64,000 nucleotides of DNA, taken from Roseomonas sp. GTDB lineage: Bacteria > Pseudomonadota > Alphaproteobacteria > Acetobacterales > Acetobacteraceae. The notes under the pieces were generated by a model that had not been told where the DNA came from, did no database searches, and worked only from the letters and a program-made list of their open reading frames with translations. The stretch is taken from NCBI GenBank assembly GCA_020249145.1, contig JADCGF010000001.1, positions 186,001 through 250,000 on the forward strand. Reading direction: 5' to 3'. Of the stretch, positions 32,602-41,701 are shown in pieces. The stretch's first letter is position 1; each line of letters begins with the position of its first letter. The position numbers and the translations under genes were made by a program.

Positions 32602-33350
32602 CCGCGAAAAATCCTGCGCAGCCAGGATTTCAGGCCGCCCCCGTCGGGCGGCCTTTTTTTTGCCCCGGGAGACTTTTGATGCGTCACATGCGGGCGCCGT
32701 GCCGGAGGGGCGAGGGCCGAGGCAATGCTATGCCGGCCCGTATCCTCTGCCGCGATCAACCGCGCTTCCAGGGCCGTCACCTGCGCCACCGCCTCGGGCG
32801 GCTTCGTCCCTGTAAGTGCCGTGACTGCGGCTTCAGCATCGGCAAAATCCCCCGCACGGCGCAAAGCATCAATCACGCGCACGGATTGTTCGGCATCCAA
32901 GGCCGGGCCGCTCCGCCACAGTGCCACGGCTTCGCGCCGCCATTGCCGCGCCAAATCGTCGCGGTTCAGATCATCCGCGACCCAAGCCGCGTGCAAGGTG
33001 GCTTCCGCTGCCGCGTGCAAGGCGCCGGTTTCTTCCAGCACATGCGCCCATGCCAAAAAGCGCCGCGCCAAAACCGGGTGCGATGTATCGGCGATCAGCG
33101 CACGATAGGGGGCGGCGGCCACCGCCTCGGCCCCGGCAGGGTGGGCTTCACTGATATCAGGTGCGGCATAGCCGCAATGCGGGCAGGCTTGCAGCCAGCG
33201 CGCCATGGTGGAGCGCACCGGCTCGCCCGGCCTTAAGTCAAGATCGGGCGCTTGTTCCGGCACGGGCGGGCGAAACAGCGCCTGGCGGCTTTCATGGCCG
33301 CAAACGCCGCAACGCTTCTCCCGCGTGTCAGATGCCCGCGGCGTTGCCAT
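32598..33350 (-). CDS. Zinc-ribbon protein, DUF2225-like
   Basis: This 250-residue protein begins with two CxxC pairs (CGVC near residue 14 and CPHCGYA near residue 56), forming a probable zinc ribbon like DUF2225 proteins, followed by helical TPR-like repeats. Function unknown. Its start shares a base with the ppdK stop, so it is the last gene of the minus-strand glyQ-vapBC-glyS-ppdK run. Its C-terminal codons overlap the DUF1127 stop by 4 bp and cover the DUF1127 terminator hairpin, which therefore encodes an R-P-P-D-G-G-G segment on this strand. Confidence 0.78.
   Translation of the reverse strand: MATPRASDTREKRCGVCGHESRQALFRPPVPEQAPDLDLRPGEPVRSTMARWLQACPHCGYAAPDISEAHPAGAEAVAAAPYRALIADTSHPVLARRFLAWAHVLEETGALHAAAEATLHAAWVADDLNRDDLARQWRREAVALWRSGPALDAEQSVRVIDALRRAGDFADAEAAVTALTGTKPPEAVAQVTALEARLIAAEDTGRHSIASALAPPARRPHVTHQKSPGAKKRPPDGGGLKSWLRRIFRG
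32633..32661 (+). terminator. Intrinsic terminator of the DUF1127 gene
   Basis: A perfect 8-bp stem GGCCGCCC/GGGCGGCC with a 5-nt loop is followed by eight T residues. It lies inside the 3' coding end of the convergent zinc-ribbon gene, so this DNA serves both as terminator and as codons. Confidence 0.9.
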
Positions 33351-36022
33351 TACGCGGTGCGATCAGCCCCGCCCGATTGCAGCGCCGCCTGCGCCGCCGC
33401 CAGCCGCGCCACCGGCACGCGATAGGGCGAACAGGAAACGTAATCCAAGCCGACGCTTTCGCAGAAATGGATGGAAGACGGATCGCCGCCATGCTCACCG
33501 CAGATGCCAAGCTTGATATCCGGCCTCACGCTGCGGCCTTTCTCGACCGCGATGCGCACCAAAGCGCCCACGCCGTCCGGGTCAATGGAGACAAACGGGT
33601 CCTTGGGGAAAATGCCCTTCTCGATGTAAAGCGGCAGGAACTTGCCGGCATCATCGCGCGAAAGGCCGAAGGTGGTTTGCGTCAGGTCATTCGTGCCGAA
33701 GGAAAAGAAATCCGCGACACTGGCAATGGCATCGGCAGTAAGGGCAGCGCGCGGCAATTCAATCATGGTGCCGACGCTATAGACCACGTGATACCCGCCT
33801 TCGGCGAAAACTTCCTGCGCGACACGATCCACCATGGCGCGGGTGATTTCCAATTCGCGCTTGGTCGCAACCAGGGGAATCATAATCTCCGGCACCGGGG
33901 CCTTATGCGTCTTGCGGCCTATTTCCGCCGCCGCTTCGAAAATCGCGCGCGCCTGCATTTCATAAATTTCCGGGAAGGAAATTCCCAAGCGGCAGCCGCG
34001 ATGACCGAGCATCGGGTTCGCTTCCGATAATTCCTGCATGCGCCGCTGCATCGCCTCAACTTCGGTGCCGAGGGATGCCGCCACTTCCGAAATTTCATAT
34101 TCGCTATGCGGCAGGAATTCATGGAGCGGCGGATCAAGCAGGCGGATCGTCACCGGCAGCCCAGCCATGATTTCAAACAGGTCCAGAAAATCCTTGCGCT
34201 GGAAAGGCAGCAAACGCGCGAGTGCCGCGCGGCGGCCTTGTTCCGTTTCCGCCATGATCATCTGGCGTACGGCGCCGATGCGTTCTGGGTCGAAGAACAT
34301 ATGTTCAGTACGGCAAAGCCCAATGCCTTCCGCGCCAAAGCGCCTGGCGGTTTCGGCATCCAAGGGCGTTTCCGCATTGGCGCGCACCCGCAAGCGGCGC
34401 ACCTTATCGGCCCAGCCCATCAGTGTTGCGAAATCTCCGGAAAGCTGCGGTTCGACCATGGCGACGGAGCCAATGAAAACCTCACCGGTTGCGCCATCCA
34501 GTGTGATAATCTGGCCCGCTTCAATGCGCACGCCACCCGCGCTGAGATATTGGTTGTTGTAATCCACCGTAATGCCGCCGCAGCCCGCAACACAGGGCCG
34601 GCCCATACCACGCGCCACCACCGCCGCGTGGCTGGTCATGCCGCCGCGCGTGGTCAGCACGCCGCGCGCCGCATGCATGCCGTGAATATCTTCCGGCGAG
34701 GTTTCAATCCGCACCAGAATGACGCTTTCGCCCTTTTGCGCACGCGCTTCTGCTTCATCCGCGCTAAACACAACAATGCCGCAGGCCGCACCGGGGGAAG
34801 CAGGCAGACCCTTGGCCAATAGCTTACGTGGCGCCTTGGGGTCGAGCGTTGGGTGCAGCAATTGATCAAGCGCTGCCGGGTTTACACGCCGCACCGCTTC
34901 CGTGTGATCAATCAGCCCTTCGCGCGCCATATCAACCGCAATCTTCAGCGATGCCGCGGCGGTGCGCTTACCATTGCGCGTTTGCAGCATATAAAGTTTG
35001 TTGCTCTGCACCGTGAATTCAATGTCCTGCATGTCACGGTAATGGCGTTCCAGTGTCGCGCGCACCTGCACCAATTCGGCATAGGCTGCCGGCATGGCAT
35101 CTTCCATGCTGCGTTCGCTGGGCTTGGAGCGTTCCTTCGCCATGGGCTGCGGCGTGCGGATACCCGCCACCACATCCTCACCCTGCGCATTGATCAAATA
35201 TTCGCCGTAGAAGATATTCTCGCCGGTGGAAGGGTCGCGCGTGAAGCACACGCCGGTTGCGCAATCTTCGCCCATATTGCCGAAGACCATGGCTTGCACA
35301 TTGACCGCCGTGCCCCATTCCGCTGGAATGTCATGCAGGCGCCGATACGTCACCGCGCGCTGGTTCATCCAACTGCCAAACACTGCGCCAATCGCGCCCC
35401 ACAACTGAGTTTCGGGGTCCTGCGGAAAGGGCTTGCCGGTGACTTCCGCGACCATTTCCTTATAGCCATCCACCACGCGATGCCATTCGGATGCGGTCAG
35501 TTCCGTATCCTCATTCTTCCCGGTGTCGAGCTTCACATGCTCGATAATTTCCTCAAACCGATGATGGTCAACGTCGAGCACGACGGACCCATACATCTGA
35601 ATGAAGCGCCGATAGGAATCCCAGGCGAAGCGCGCATCACCGGAAGCCATGACCAGGCCTTCAACGGTTTGGTCATTCAGACCAAGGTTCAGCACCGTAT
35701 CCATCATGCCCGGCATGGAAACCCGCGCGCCGGAGCGCACAGAGACCAGCAAGGGGCGGTGATGATCGCCGAAGCGATTACCCACGGCTTCTTCCACCCG
35801 CGCCAGTGCCGCGCGCACCTGTGCGGCCAGATCGCTTGGGTATTTCTGCCCGTTTTCGTAATAGGCAGTGCAGACCTCGGTGGTGATGGTGAAGCCGGGC
35901 GGAACAGGCAAGCCGATCGAGGCCATTTCGGCCAAATTGGCGCCCTTGCCACCCAGAAGATTCCGCATATCGGCTCGGCCCTCATTGTGGCCAGCGCCGA
36001 AGCTATAGACCCATTGTGTCAT
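33350..36022 (-). CDS. ppdK: Pyruvate, phosphate dikinase
   Basis: The 890-residue enzyme interconverts pyruvate, ATP and Pi with PEP, AMP and PPi. It has the N-terminal nucleotide-binding domains, the swivelling phosphohistidine domain with GGMTSHAAVVARG (catalytic His465, regulatory Thr463 two residues before it), and the C-terminal PEP/pyruvate TIM barrel with GLCRTEHMF and the ICGEHGGDP region. The Thr-Ser-His arrangement is the site that PPDK regulatory proteins phosphorylate, and ppsR lies about 8 kb away. It starts 11 bp after glyS, so it is probably in one transcript with the glycyl-tRNA synthetase genes. Confidence 0.97.
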   Translation of the reverse strand: MTQWVYSFGAGHNEGRADMRNLLGGKGANLAEMASIGLPVPPGFTITTEVCTAYYENGQKYPSDLAAQVRAALARVEEAVGNRFGDHHRPLLVSVRSGARVSMPGMMDTVLNLGLNDQTVEGLVMASGDARFAWDSYRRFIQMYGSVVLDVDHHRFEEIIEHVKLDTGKNEDTELTASEWHRVVDGYKEMVAEVTGKPFPQDPETQLWGAIGAVFGSWMNQRAVTYRRLHDIPAEWGTAVNVQAMVFGNMGEDCATGVCFTRDPSTGENIFYGEYLINAQGEDVVAGIRTPQPMAKERSKPSERSMEDAMPAAYAELVQVRATLERHYRDMQDIEFTVQSNKLYMLQTRNGKRTAAASLKIAVDMAREGLIDHTEAVRRVNPAALDQLLHPTLDPKAPRKLLAKGLPASPGAACGIVVFSADEAEARAQKGESVILVRIETSPEDIHGMHAARGVLTTRGGMTSHAAVVARGMGRPCVAGCGGITVDYNNQYLSAGGVRIEAGQIITLDGATGEVFIGSVAMVEPQLSGDFATLMGWADKVRRLRVRANAETPLDAETARRFGAEGIGLCRTEHMFFDPERIGAVRQMIMAETEQGRRAALARLLPFQRKDFLDLFEIMAGLPVTIRLLDPPLHEFLPHSEYEISEVAASLGTEVEAMQRRMQELSEANPMLGHRGCRLGISFPEIYEMQARAIFEAAAEIGRKTHKAPVPEIMIPLVATKRELEITRAMVDRVAQEVFAEGGYHVVYSVGTMIELPRAALTADAIASVADFFSFGTNDLTQTTFGLSRDDAGKFLPLYIEKGIFPKDPFVSIDPDGVGALVRIAVEKGRSVRPDIKLGICGEHGGDPSSIHFCESVGLDYVSCSPYRVPVARLAAAQAALQSGGADRTA

Positions 36023-36033
36023 GGGGGGGTTCC

Positions 36034-38178
36034 TCAGGCTTCAATCTTGGAGAAATCCGCCACGGCATCCATGGCGGCACGAAGTCGGGCGAGCAATCGC
36101 AGACGATTGCGGCGAAGTTCCGGCGCCGGGTCGTTCACGATCACTTTTTCGAAAAAAGCATCCACCGGGGCGCGGAGACCGGCCATGGCTTCCATGGCGC
36201 GTTCAAAATCCTCGGCTTCGATATCAAGGCGTATGCGGGTGCTGGCTTCTTCCAAAGCGGCAGCAAGGGCGACTTCTTCCTGCAATTTCAGTAGATGGCC
36301 TTCATAGCCGGTGTCGAAGGCGTGGCCATCGCGCTTTTCTTCGATGCGGAGGATGTTCACCGCGCGGCGATGCGCCGCCAGCAGGTTGGCGCCGGCTTCT
36401 GATTCAACGAAACCACGCACCGCATCGGCGCGGGAGAGTAGGCGGGTAAGGTTTAGGTCGCGAGAGCCTGTAAATGCCGCTGCAATAATGTCATGGCGTT
36501 GGCCTTCACTGCGAAGCTTCACTCGAAGCCTATCGAGCATGAAGCCAGGAACCATTCTAACAAGGGCTGCGTGGTCCTCTGCAAATGGCCAACGTTCATT
36601 CTCCCAAAAGAGAGAAGTATCGTCATCGGACCACTCTCGCCCCGTGGCTCGTCGGTATTCTTGGGCGACATATTGCTGAAGGGCCATGCCGATTACTTCG
36701 CCTAAATCTAACTCTAAGCCATTCTCCAAAATGATGCGGATCGCGCCCAAAGCCGCGCGACGCAAAGCAAAGGGGTCTCCACTCCCGGTTGGTTTTTCAC
36801 CTACAGCGAAGAAGCCGACCAATTGATCAAGCTTATCGGCTAGCGCGACCGCAATGGCGATAGGCTCCTCCGGCACCGCATCACCCGCACCCGCTGGCCG
36901 GTAATGCGCGGCAATGGCTTCCGCCACGCGCGCATTCCCACCCTGGCCCAGCGCGTAATACCGCCCCATCACGCCCTGCAATTCAGGGAATTCACCCACC
37001 ATGCCGGAAGCAAGATCGGCCTTGGCTAACCGCGCCGCGCGCCGCGCCAGCGCGGCCTCCGCACCCAATTTTTCCGCGATCAGCCCAGCGAGGCTTTCCA
37101 GCCGCGCCACGCGCTGGCCTTGCGTGCCAAGCTTCGCATGGAACACCACACTATCCAGCTTCGGCAAAAAACTTTCCAGCTTTTGCTTGCGGTCCAAATC
37201 CCAGAAGAAACGCGCATCCGCCAAACGTGCGCGCAGCACGCGCTCATTGCCGGCGACAATCGCCGCTCCGCCATCCGGTGCCGCGATATTTGCCACCAGC
37301 GCGAAGCGCGGCGCCGCGGTGCCATCCGGCTTGCGCAAGGCGAAATAGCGTTGATTGACGCGCATGGTGGTGCGCATCACCTCCGGCGGCAAATCCATGA
37401 AGGCGTCATCAATCCGCCCGAGCAAAGGCAGCGGCCATTCGACCAGGCCCGCCACTTCAGTGATCAACGCCTCGTCTGGCACCACTTCCAGCCCTTCGGC
37501 GGTGGCGAGCGCATTGATGCCATCGCGGATCATCCGCGCGCGGTCTTCGGCTTCCAGCACCACATGGCGCGCGGCCAAGCCTGCCTTGTAATCGGCGAAA
37601 CTGTGCGCGGCGAAAGCGCCAGGGGACATGATGCGATGGCCCTCGGTCAGATCGCCACTCGCCAAGCCATGACCATCATCGCCGCCCTGCGCCAAAGTGA
37701 AGGGCACCACCTCGCCATCGAGCACGCATAAAATACGCTTCAAAGGGCGCACCCAAACCATGGAGGATGTGCCGCCCCAGCGCATGGATTTTGGCCAGGG
37801 GAAGGCGCGTATCAACGTAGGGATCGCCGCAGCAACCAAGGCACGCGCTTCCACGCTTTGGCCAGGCTTTACCAGCACCCAGAATTGTCCCTGTTCCGTC
37901 AGCGCATCACGTGTTGCGCCGTGCTTGCGCAAAAATCCTTCAATGGCCTGATCCGGCGCCCCAATGCGCGGGCCGCGTTCTTCCTTGGCTTCGGTGGTGA
38001 CACTGGGCTTTAATGGTGCGGTCAGGCCAATGCGGCGCGGGCCGTAGAAACTTTTCGGCGGCGCTTCCAACAATGCGGCGCAGCTATCGGAAAAAAGGCG
38101 GACAAGATCCTCTGCCGCGCGCGCCTGCATGCGCGCCGGGATTTCTTCGCAGAATAATTCAAGCAGTAGTTCAGCCAT
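36034..38178 (-). CDS. glyS: Glycyl-tRNA synthetase beta subunit
   Basis: The 714-residue beta subunit starts at an ATG inside the last codons of vapC (8-bp overlap) and carries the conserved N-terminal LLLELFCEEIPARM and the C-terminal anticodon-related region. With GlyQ it forms the alpha2-beta2 synthetase that charges tRNA-Gly. A stretch of about 300 bp (36450-36760, residues about 475-575) is only about 52% GC by my count of three 60-bp lines and uses AGA, TTA, CGA and ACT codons unlike the rest of the gene, which suggests a recombined segment. The reading frame is intact throughout. Confidence 0.95.
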   Translation of the reverse strand: MAELLLELFCEEIPARMQARAAEDLVRLFSDSCAALLEAPPKSFYGPRRIGLTAPLKPSVTTEAKEERGPRIGAPDQAIEGFLRKHGATRDALTEQGQFWVLVKPGQSVEARALVAAAIPTLIRAFPWPKSMRWGGTSSMVWVRPLKRILCVLDGEVVPFTLAQGGDDGHGLASGDLTEGHRIMSPGAFAAHSFADYKAGLAARHVVLEAEDRARMIRDGINALATAEGLEVVPDEALITEVAGLVEWPLPLLGRIDDAFMDLPPEVMRTTMRVNQRYFALRKPDGTAAPRFALVANIAAPDGGAAIVAGNERVLRARLADARFFWDLDRKQKLESFLPKLDSVVFHAKLGTQGQRVARLESLAGLIAEKLGAEAALARRAARLAKADLASGMVGEFPELQGVMGRYYALGQGGNARVAEAIAAHYRPAGAGDAVPEEPIAIAVALADKLDQLVGFFAVGEKPTGSGDPFALRRAALGAIRIILENGLELDLGEVIGMALQQYVAQEYRRATGREWSDDDTSLFWENERWPFAEDHAALVRMVPGFMLDRLRVKLRSEGQRHDIIAAAFTGSRDLNLTRLLSRADAVRGFVESEAGANLLAAHRRAVNILRIEEKRDGHAFDTGYEGHLLKLQEEVALAAALEEASTRIRLDIEAEDFERAMEAMAGLRAPVDAFFEKVIVNDPAPELRRNRLRLLARLRAAMDAVADFSKIEA

Positions 38179-38572
38179 AGGGTTTGATTGCCGGCGCTAT
38201 ATCGGTTGCGGCGAAATTTTCGCCCTTGAACAGTAATGGCTGGCCGCGGTCCTTGGCCAGCGCATAGGAAAAGCAATCGCCGAGGTTCAACCCCGCCTTG
38301 TGGCGGCCCTTGCCGTAGCGGCGCCAGGCATCGCGGGCTAGGTTGGCATGTTCCGCGGTGAAGGGCACGATTTCGGGACGGATGGCCCCCATCAAGGCAT
38401 CAAGCTTTTCCGCCATGCCGGGCAGGGTCCGGCCCTCCGCCACAATGGCGGTTTCCAGCAAGGTTGGCGCAGCAATTGCGATGGTGTCTGTGTCCCGGAT
38501 TATGGCAGCCAAGCGCTCCGCGTCAGGCTCCTTGAACAGGATGGCGACCAGTGCCGAGGAATCAAGAATCAT
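38171..38572 (-). CDS. vapC: VapC-like PIN-domain toxin
   Basis: The 133-residue protein is a PIN-domain ribonuclease: the first acidic residue is in MILDSSALVAIL, the Glu in LLETAIV, and the later Asp in LNLGDCFSYALA, the metal-binding set of VapC toxins. VapC family members cut initiator tRNA or rRNA. It overlaps the antitoxin gene upstream by 4 bp and the glyS start downstream by 8 bp, so the pair is embedded in the glyQ-glyS operon. Confidence 0.93.
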   Translation of the reverse strand: MILDSSALVAILFKEPDAERLAAIIRDTDTIAIAAPTLLETAIVAEGRTLPGMAEKLDALMGAIRPEIVPFTAEHANLARDAWRRYGKGRHKAGLNLGDCFSYALAKDRGQPLLFKGENFAATDIAPAIKPYG

Positions 38573-38817
38573 CTCGGCAGGCCGGTTTCGTCATAAAGAT
38601 CTCGGTGATCACTCGTCACGCCGGGCGGGACCAGCTTGGAGGCTTCCTCAGCAATGGCCATGATAGCGTCGAATTTGCGCTGCCGCGCGGCCTTTTCGCG
38701 CGCCAGTTTTTCCGCCACCGCTTCGCGGACCGCGCCGGTCGCCGTGGTGCCGAGCATTGCCGCAAGCTCCTTCGCTTCCGCGATCAGGGCGGCATCCTTG
38801 ATGTTCAACTGGCCCAT
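38569..38817 (-). CDS. vapB: VapB-like antitoxin (Rv0623/PSK type)
   Basis: The start is the ATG at 38817, preceded by AAAGGTG; the open frame further upstream has no good site. The 82-residue protein opens with MGQLNIKDAALIAEAKELAAMLG, the short N-terminal DNA-binding pattern of the Rv0623/PSK-type antitoxins, and has a charged C-terminal half that would block VapC. It overlaps vapC by 4 bp. The spacer to glyQ (59 bp) contains its probable operator. Confidence 0.9.
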   Translation of the reverse strand: MGQLNIKDAALIAEAKELAAMLGTTATGAVREAVAEKLAREKAARQRKFDAIMAIAEEASKLVPPGVTSDHRDLYDETGLPR

Positions 38818-38827
38818 AGCGCACCTT

Positions 38828-38857
38828 TGGTAGAAAGTGCATAGGATATGGTAGAAA
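38828..38857 (-). promoter_or_regulatory. Candidate VapB operator
   Basis: In the 59-bp glyQ/vapB spacer, TGGTAGAAA occurs at 38828-38836 and 38849-38857 (TTTCTACCA twice on the minus strand), spaced 21 bp start to start. The AT-rich segment between them contains TATCCT and TATGCA that could serve as a -10 element for a vapBC promoter. Antitoxin autoregulation through such repeats is usual. Confidence 0.45.
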
Positions 38858-38875
38858 ATCCCCGAAAGCGCAAGA

Positions 38876-39739
38876 TCAGGCCACCTCACCGGCCAGCCAG
38901 GCTTCGCAGCAGCCCTTCGCCAGCGTCCGCACGCGGCCGATATAGGCGGCGCGTTCCGTCACGCTGATGGCACCCCGCGCATCCAGCAGATTGAACCGAT
39001 GCGATGCCTTGATGCATTGGTCATAGGCCGGCAAGGCGAGCTTCCGTTCCAAAAGCGCGGCGCATTCGGCTTCCGCATCCTCAAAATGGCGGAACAGCAT
39101 TCTGGTATCGGCGGCTTCGAAATTATGGGCGCTGTATTCGCGCTCAGCGCGGAGGAAGACATCGCCGTATTTCACGCCTTCGCCATTGAAATCCAGGTCG
39201 TAAACATTCTCGACCCCCTGGATATACATGGCCAGTCGTTCCAGCCCGTAAGTCAGTTCGGCGCTGGGTTTCTCGCAAGCAATGCCGCCTACCTGCTGAA
39301 AATAGGTGAATTGTGTCACCTCCATCCCGTCGCACCAAACCTCCCAGCCCAGGCCCCAGGCGCCCAGCGTTGGGCTTTCCCAATCATCCTCAACGAAGCG
39401 GATGTCATGCAAAGCGGGGTCAATGCCAAGCGCGCGATAGCTTTCAATCAGCAGCGCCTGCGGGTCCGCCGGAGATGGCTTCAGGATCACCTGGTATTGG
39501 TAATAATGCTGTAGGCGATTGGGGTTTTCGCCATAGCGGCCATCGGCAGGGCGGCGCGATGGCTGCACATAGGCGGCCTTCCAGGGCTTTGGGCCAAGGG
39601 CGCGCAAGGTGGTCGCCGGGTGAAAGGTGCCGGCACCCACTTCCATGTCATAGGGCTGCAGGATCACGCAGCCCTGATCCGCCCAAAAGCGATGCAGGCG
39701 CAGGATGATGTCCTGAAAACTGGGCGGCTTGGCGGTCAT
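38876..39739 (-). CDS. glyQ: Glycyl-tRNA synthetase alpha subunit
   Basis: The ATG at 39739 gives 287 residues, the usual GlyQ length; the longer frame to 39841 is not protein-like. The class II catalytic core shows [42 protein letters not shown] and [22 protein letters not shown]. GlyQ supplies the aminoacylation site and GlyS the tRNA-binding part. A vapBC pair separates it from glyS, where the two genes usually adjoin. Confidence 0.96.
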   Translation of the reverse strand: MTAKPPSFQDIILRLHRFWADQGCVILQPYDMEVGAGTFHPATTLRALGPKPWKAAYVQPSRRPADGRYGENPNRLQHYYQYQVILKPSPADPQALLIESYRALGIDPALHDIRFVEDDWESPTLGAWGLGWEVWCDGMEVTQFTYFQQVGGIACEKPSAELTYGLERLAMYIQGVENVYDLDFNGEGVKYGDVFLRAEREYSAHNFEAADTRMLFRHFEDAEAECAALLERKLALPAYDQCIKASHRFNLLDARGAISVTERAAYIGRVRTLAKGCCEAWLAGEVA

Positions 39740-39818
39740 GCTGGTTCTATGCTCTGGCGCGGCGGCAATAAGGGGTGCTCTATAGGCACCGCAGGCCCCT
39801 CGGGCAAGGAATCCCGCC

Positions 39819-40223
39819 ATGACAACCGCGCAAGACATCATCGCCGCCTACCTCGCCGCCTTCAATCGCGGGGATTGGCCCGGCATGCTGGCGCTGCTGG
39901 CCGACGATGTGGCGCATGACATCAATCAGGGCGCCACACAGCACGGCAGGCCGGCCTTCGCCACGTTCCTGGACCATATGGCGCGTTGCTACCGGGAAGA
40001 ATTGCGCGATATCGTGATCATGGCGGCGTCGGATGGTAGCCGTGCGGCAGCGGAATTTCGGGTGGAAGGGCAGTATTTGGCTACCGATGAAGGGCTGCCG
40101 CCTGCACATGGCCAGCGCTATTCCCTACCAGCCGGGGCCTTCTATGCGCTGCGCGATGGCAAGATCACGCGTGTTACGGTGTTTTACAATTTGCAGGATT
40201 GGCTGCGGCAAGTGGGCGGCTGA
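39819..40223 (+). CDS. SnoaL-like / ketosteroid isomerase-related protein
   Basis: The 134-residue protein begins with the NTF2-like helix and motif [28 protein letters not shown] characteristic of SnoaL/ketosteroid-isomerase-related proteins, with the cone-shaped beta-sheet at its C-terminus ([17 protein letters not shown]). Members are small isomerases, cyclases or binding proteins; the substrate is not known. It is divergent from glyQ and precedes aroE by 39 bp. Confidence 0.82.
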   Translation: MTTAQDIIAAYLAAFNRGDWPGMLALLADDVAHDINQGATQHGRPAFATFLDHMARCYREELRDIVIMAASDGSRAAAEFRVEGQYLATDEGLPPAHGQRYSLPAGAFYALRDGKITRVTVFYNLQDWLRQVGG

Positions 40224-40262
40224 ACGCTTGCTTTCCGGCTGGCTGAAGTGCTTTCTGGTGGG

Positions 40263-41111
40263 ATGAAGCTTTTATCCGGTCATGCCCGGCTCGCCGGGGT
40301 TTTCGGCTATCCCGTCACCCATTCGCGCTCCCCGCGGCTGCATGGGTACTGGCTGCAACGCTATGGCATTGATGGCGCCTATGTCCCGCTTGGCGTGGCA
40401 CCGGAACGCTTCGGGCATGCGGTGCGGTCCCTGGTGGATCTCGGCTTTCGCGGTGCCAATGTTACCATCCCCCATAAGCTCGCGGCTTTTGAGATTTGTG
40501 ACGAGGTCGCGCCCTTCGCCCGCCGCGCTGGCGCCGTGAATACGCTGATTTTCCGGGATGGGCGGATTGAGGGGTCAAACACCGATGGCTTCGGCTTTTT
40601 GGAAAGCATTCGCGAAGCGGCACCAGGCTGGCGGGCCGATGCCGGGCCGGCAGTGTTGCTGGGCGCCGGCGGGGCGGCGCGGGCGATTGCGGCAGTGCTG
40701 TTGGATGCAGGCGCGCCGCGCGTGACTTTGGTGAACCGTACGGCTGCGAAGGCCGAGGCTCTGGCGCGGGATTTGGGCGGGCCGATCCATGTGGCGGATC
40801 GGCCGCCGTTGGCTGAGGCTGCTTTGTTGGTGAATACCACTTCGCTCGGCATGCAAGGCCAGCCGGGGCTGGAGCTGGATTTGGCGCCGCTCCCACAGAA
40901 CGCGGTGGTGGCTGATATCGTTTATGTGCCGCTCGAAACGCGGCTTTTGGCGGCGGCGCGGGCGCGGGGCTTGGTTGCGGTAGATGGGCTTGGCATGTTG
41001 CTACATCAGGCGCGGCCAGGATTTGAGGCCTGGTTCGGCGTGGCGCCGCAGGTGGACCAGGCTTTGCGCGATGTGGTGGCAGCCGATATCCCGCAGCGTG
41101 ATGGCGCATGA
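40263..41111 (+). CDS. aroE: Shikimate dehydrogenase AroE
   Basis: AroE reduces 3-dehydroshikimate to shikimate with NADPH. The 282-residue product (start ATG 40263; GTG 40248 is an alternative) shows GYPVTHSRSPRLH for substrate binding, the catalytic Lys in NVTIPHK, the Rossmann GAGGAARA motif and NRTAAKA for NADP. Its stop overlaps coaE by 4 bp, forming an aroE-coaE-dnaQ operon typical of Alphaproteobacteria, though the maf gene often placed before aroE is absent. Confidence 0.94.
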   Translation: MKLLSGHARLAGVFGYPVTHSRSPRLHGYWLQRYGIDGAYVPLGVAPERFGHAVRSLVDLGFRGANVTIPHKLAAFEICDEVAPFARRAGAVNTLIFRDGRIEGSNTDGFGFLESIREAAPGWRADAGPAVLLGAGGAARAIAAVLLDAGAPRVTLVNRTAAKAEALARDLGGPIHVADRPPLAEAALLVNTTSLGMQGQPGLELDLAPLPQNAVVADIVYVPLETRLLAAARARGLVAVDGLGMLLHQARPGFEAWFGVAPQVDQALRDVVAADIPQRDGA

Positions 41112-41701
41112 AGATTATCGGCCTCACGGGCGGGATTGGGATGGGGAAATCCACGGCCTCCGCCACGTTTCGCCGCCATCGCGTGCCGATATTTGACGCT
41201 GACCGCGCTGTGCATGATTTGCAGGCGGTGGGTGGGCGGGCGGTACGGGCTATTGAGGCGGCCTTCCCCGGCACAACGCAAGGCGGCGCGGTAGATCGGG
41301 AAGCCTTGCGTCGGGCTGTGCTGGGCAATCCAACGGCCTTGAAGCAATTGGAGCGGATTGTGCATCCCTTGGTGCGCGATGCCGAGAAGCGTTTTTTGGC
41401 GGCGGCGCGCCGCGCGGGGAAGTCCCTGGTCGTTTTGGATATTCCCTTGCTGCTTGAAACGGGTGGGCAGAAGCGCGTTGATCTGGTGGTGGTTGTCTCG
41501 GTTCCCGCTGCCGTGCAGGCGGTGCGCGTGCTACGCCGTCCTGGCATGACGGCGGAGCGACTGACCGCCATTCGCGCGCGGCAAATGCCGGATGCGATGA
41601 AGTGTCGGAACGCCGATGTGGTGATCCATAGCGGGCTGTCGCGGCACTTCGCGGTCTCTGCCATTCGCCGCCTGATGGTCCGGTTGAGGAGCACCCGCTG
41701 A
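41108..41701 (+). CDS. coaE: Dephospho-CoA kinase CoaE
   Basis: The 197-residue kinase catalyses the last step of CoA synthesis. The P-loop GGIGMGKST is near residue 8, followed by the DAD motif in FDADRAVHDL and the RQMPDAMK lid region. It overlaps aroE by 4 bp and shares a base with the start of dnaQ, so all three are one transcript. Confidence 0.95.
   Translation: MKIIGLTGGIGMGKSTASATFRRHRVPIFDADRAVHDLQAVGGRAVRAIEAAFPGTTQGGAVDREALRRAVLGNPTALKQLERIVHPLVRDAEKRFLAAARRAGKSLVVLDIPLLLETGGQKRVDLVVVVSVPAAVQAVRVLRRPGMTAERLTAIRARQMPDAMKCRNADVVIHSGLSRHFAVSAIRRLMVRLRSTR

Noticed and set aside
34853..36307. Long plus-strand open frame across ppdK and the glyS end
   Set aside because: It lies opposite clearly real genes and encodes an Arg/His/Gly-rich sequence with no recognisable family.
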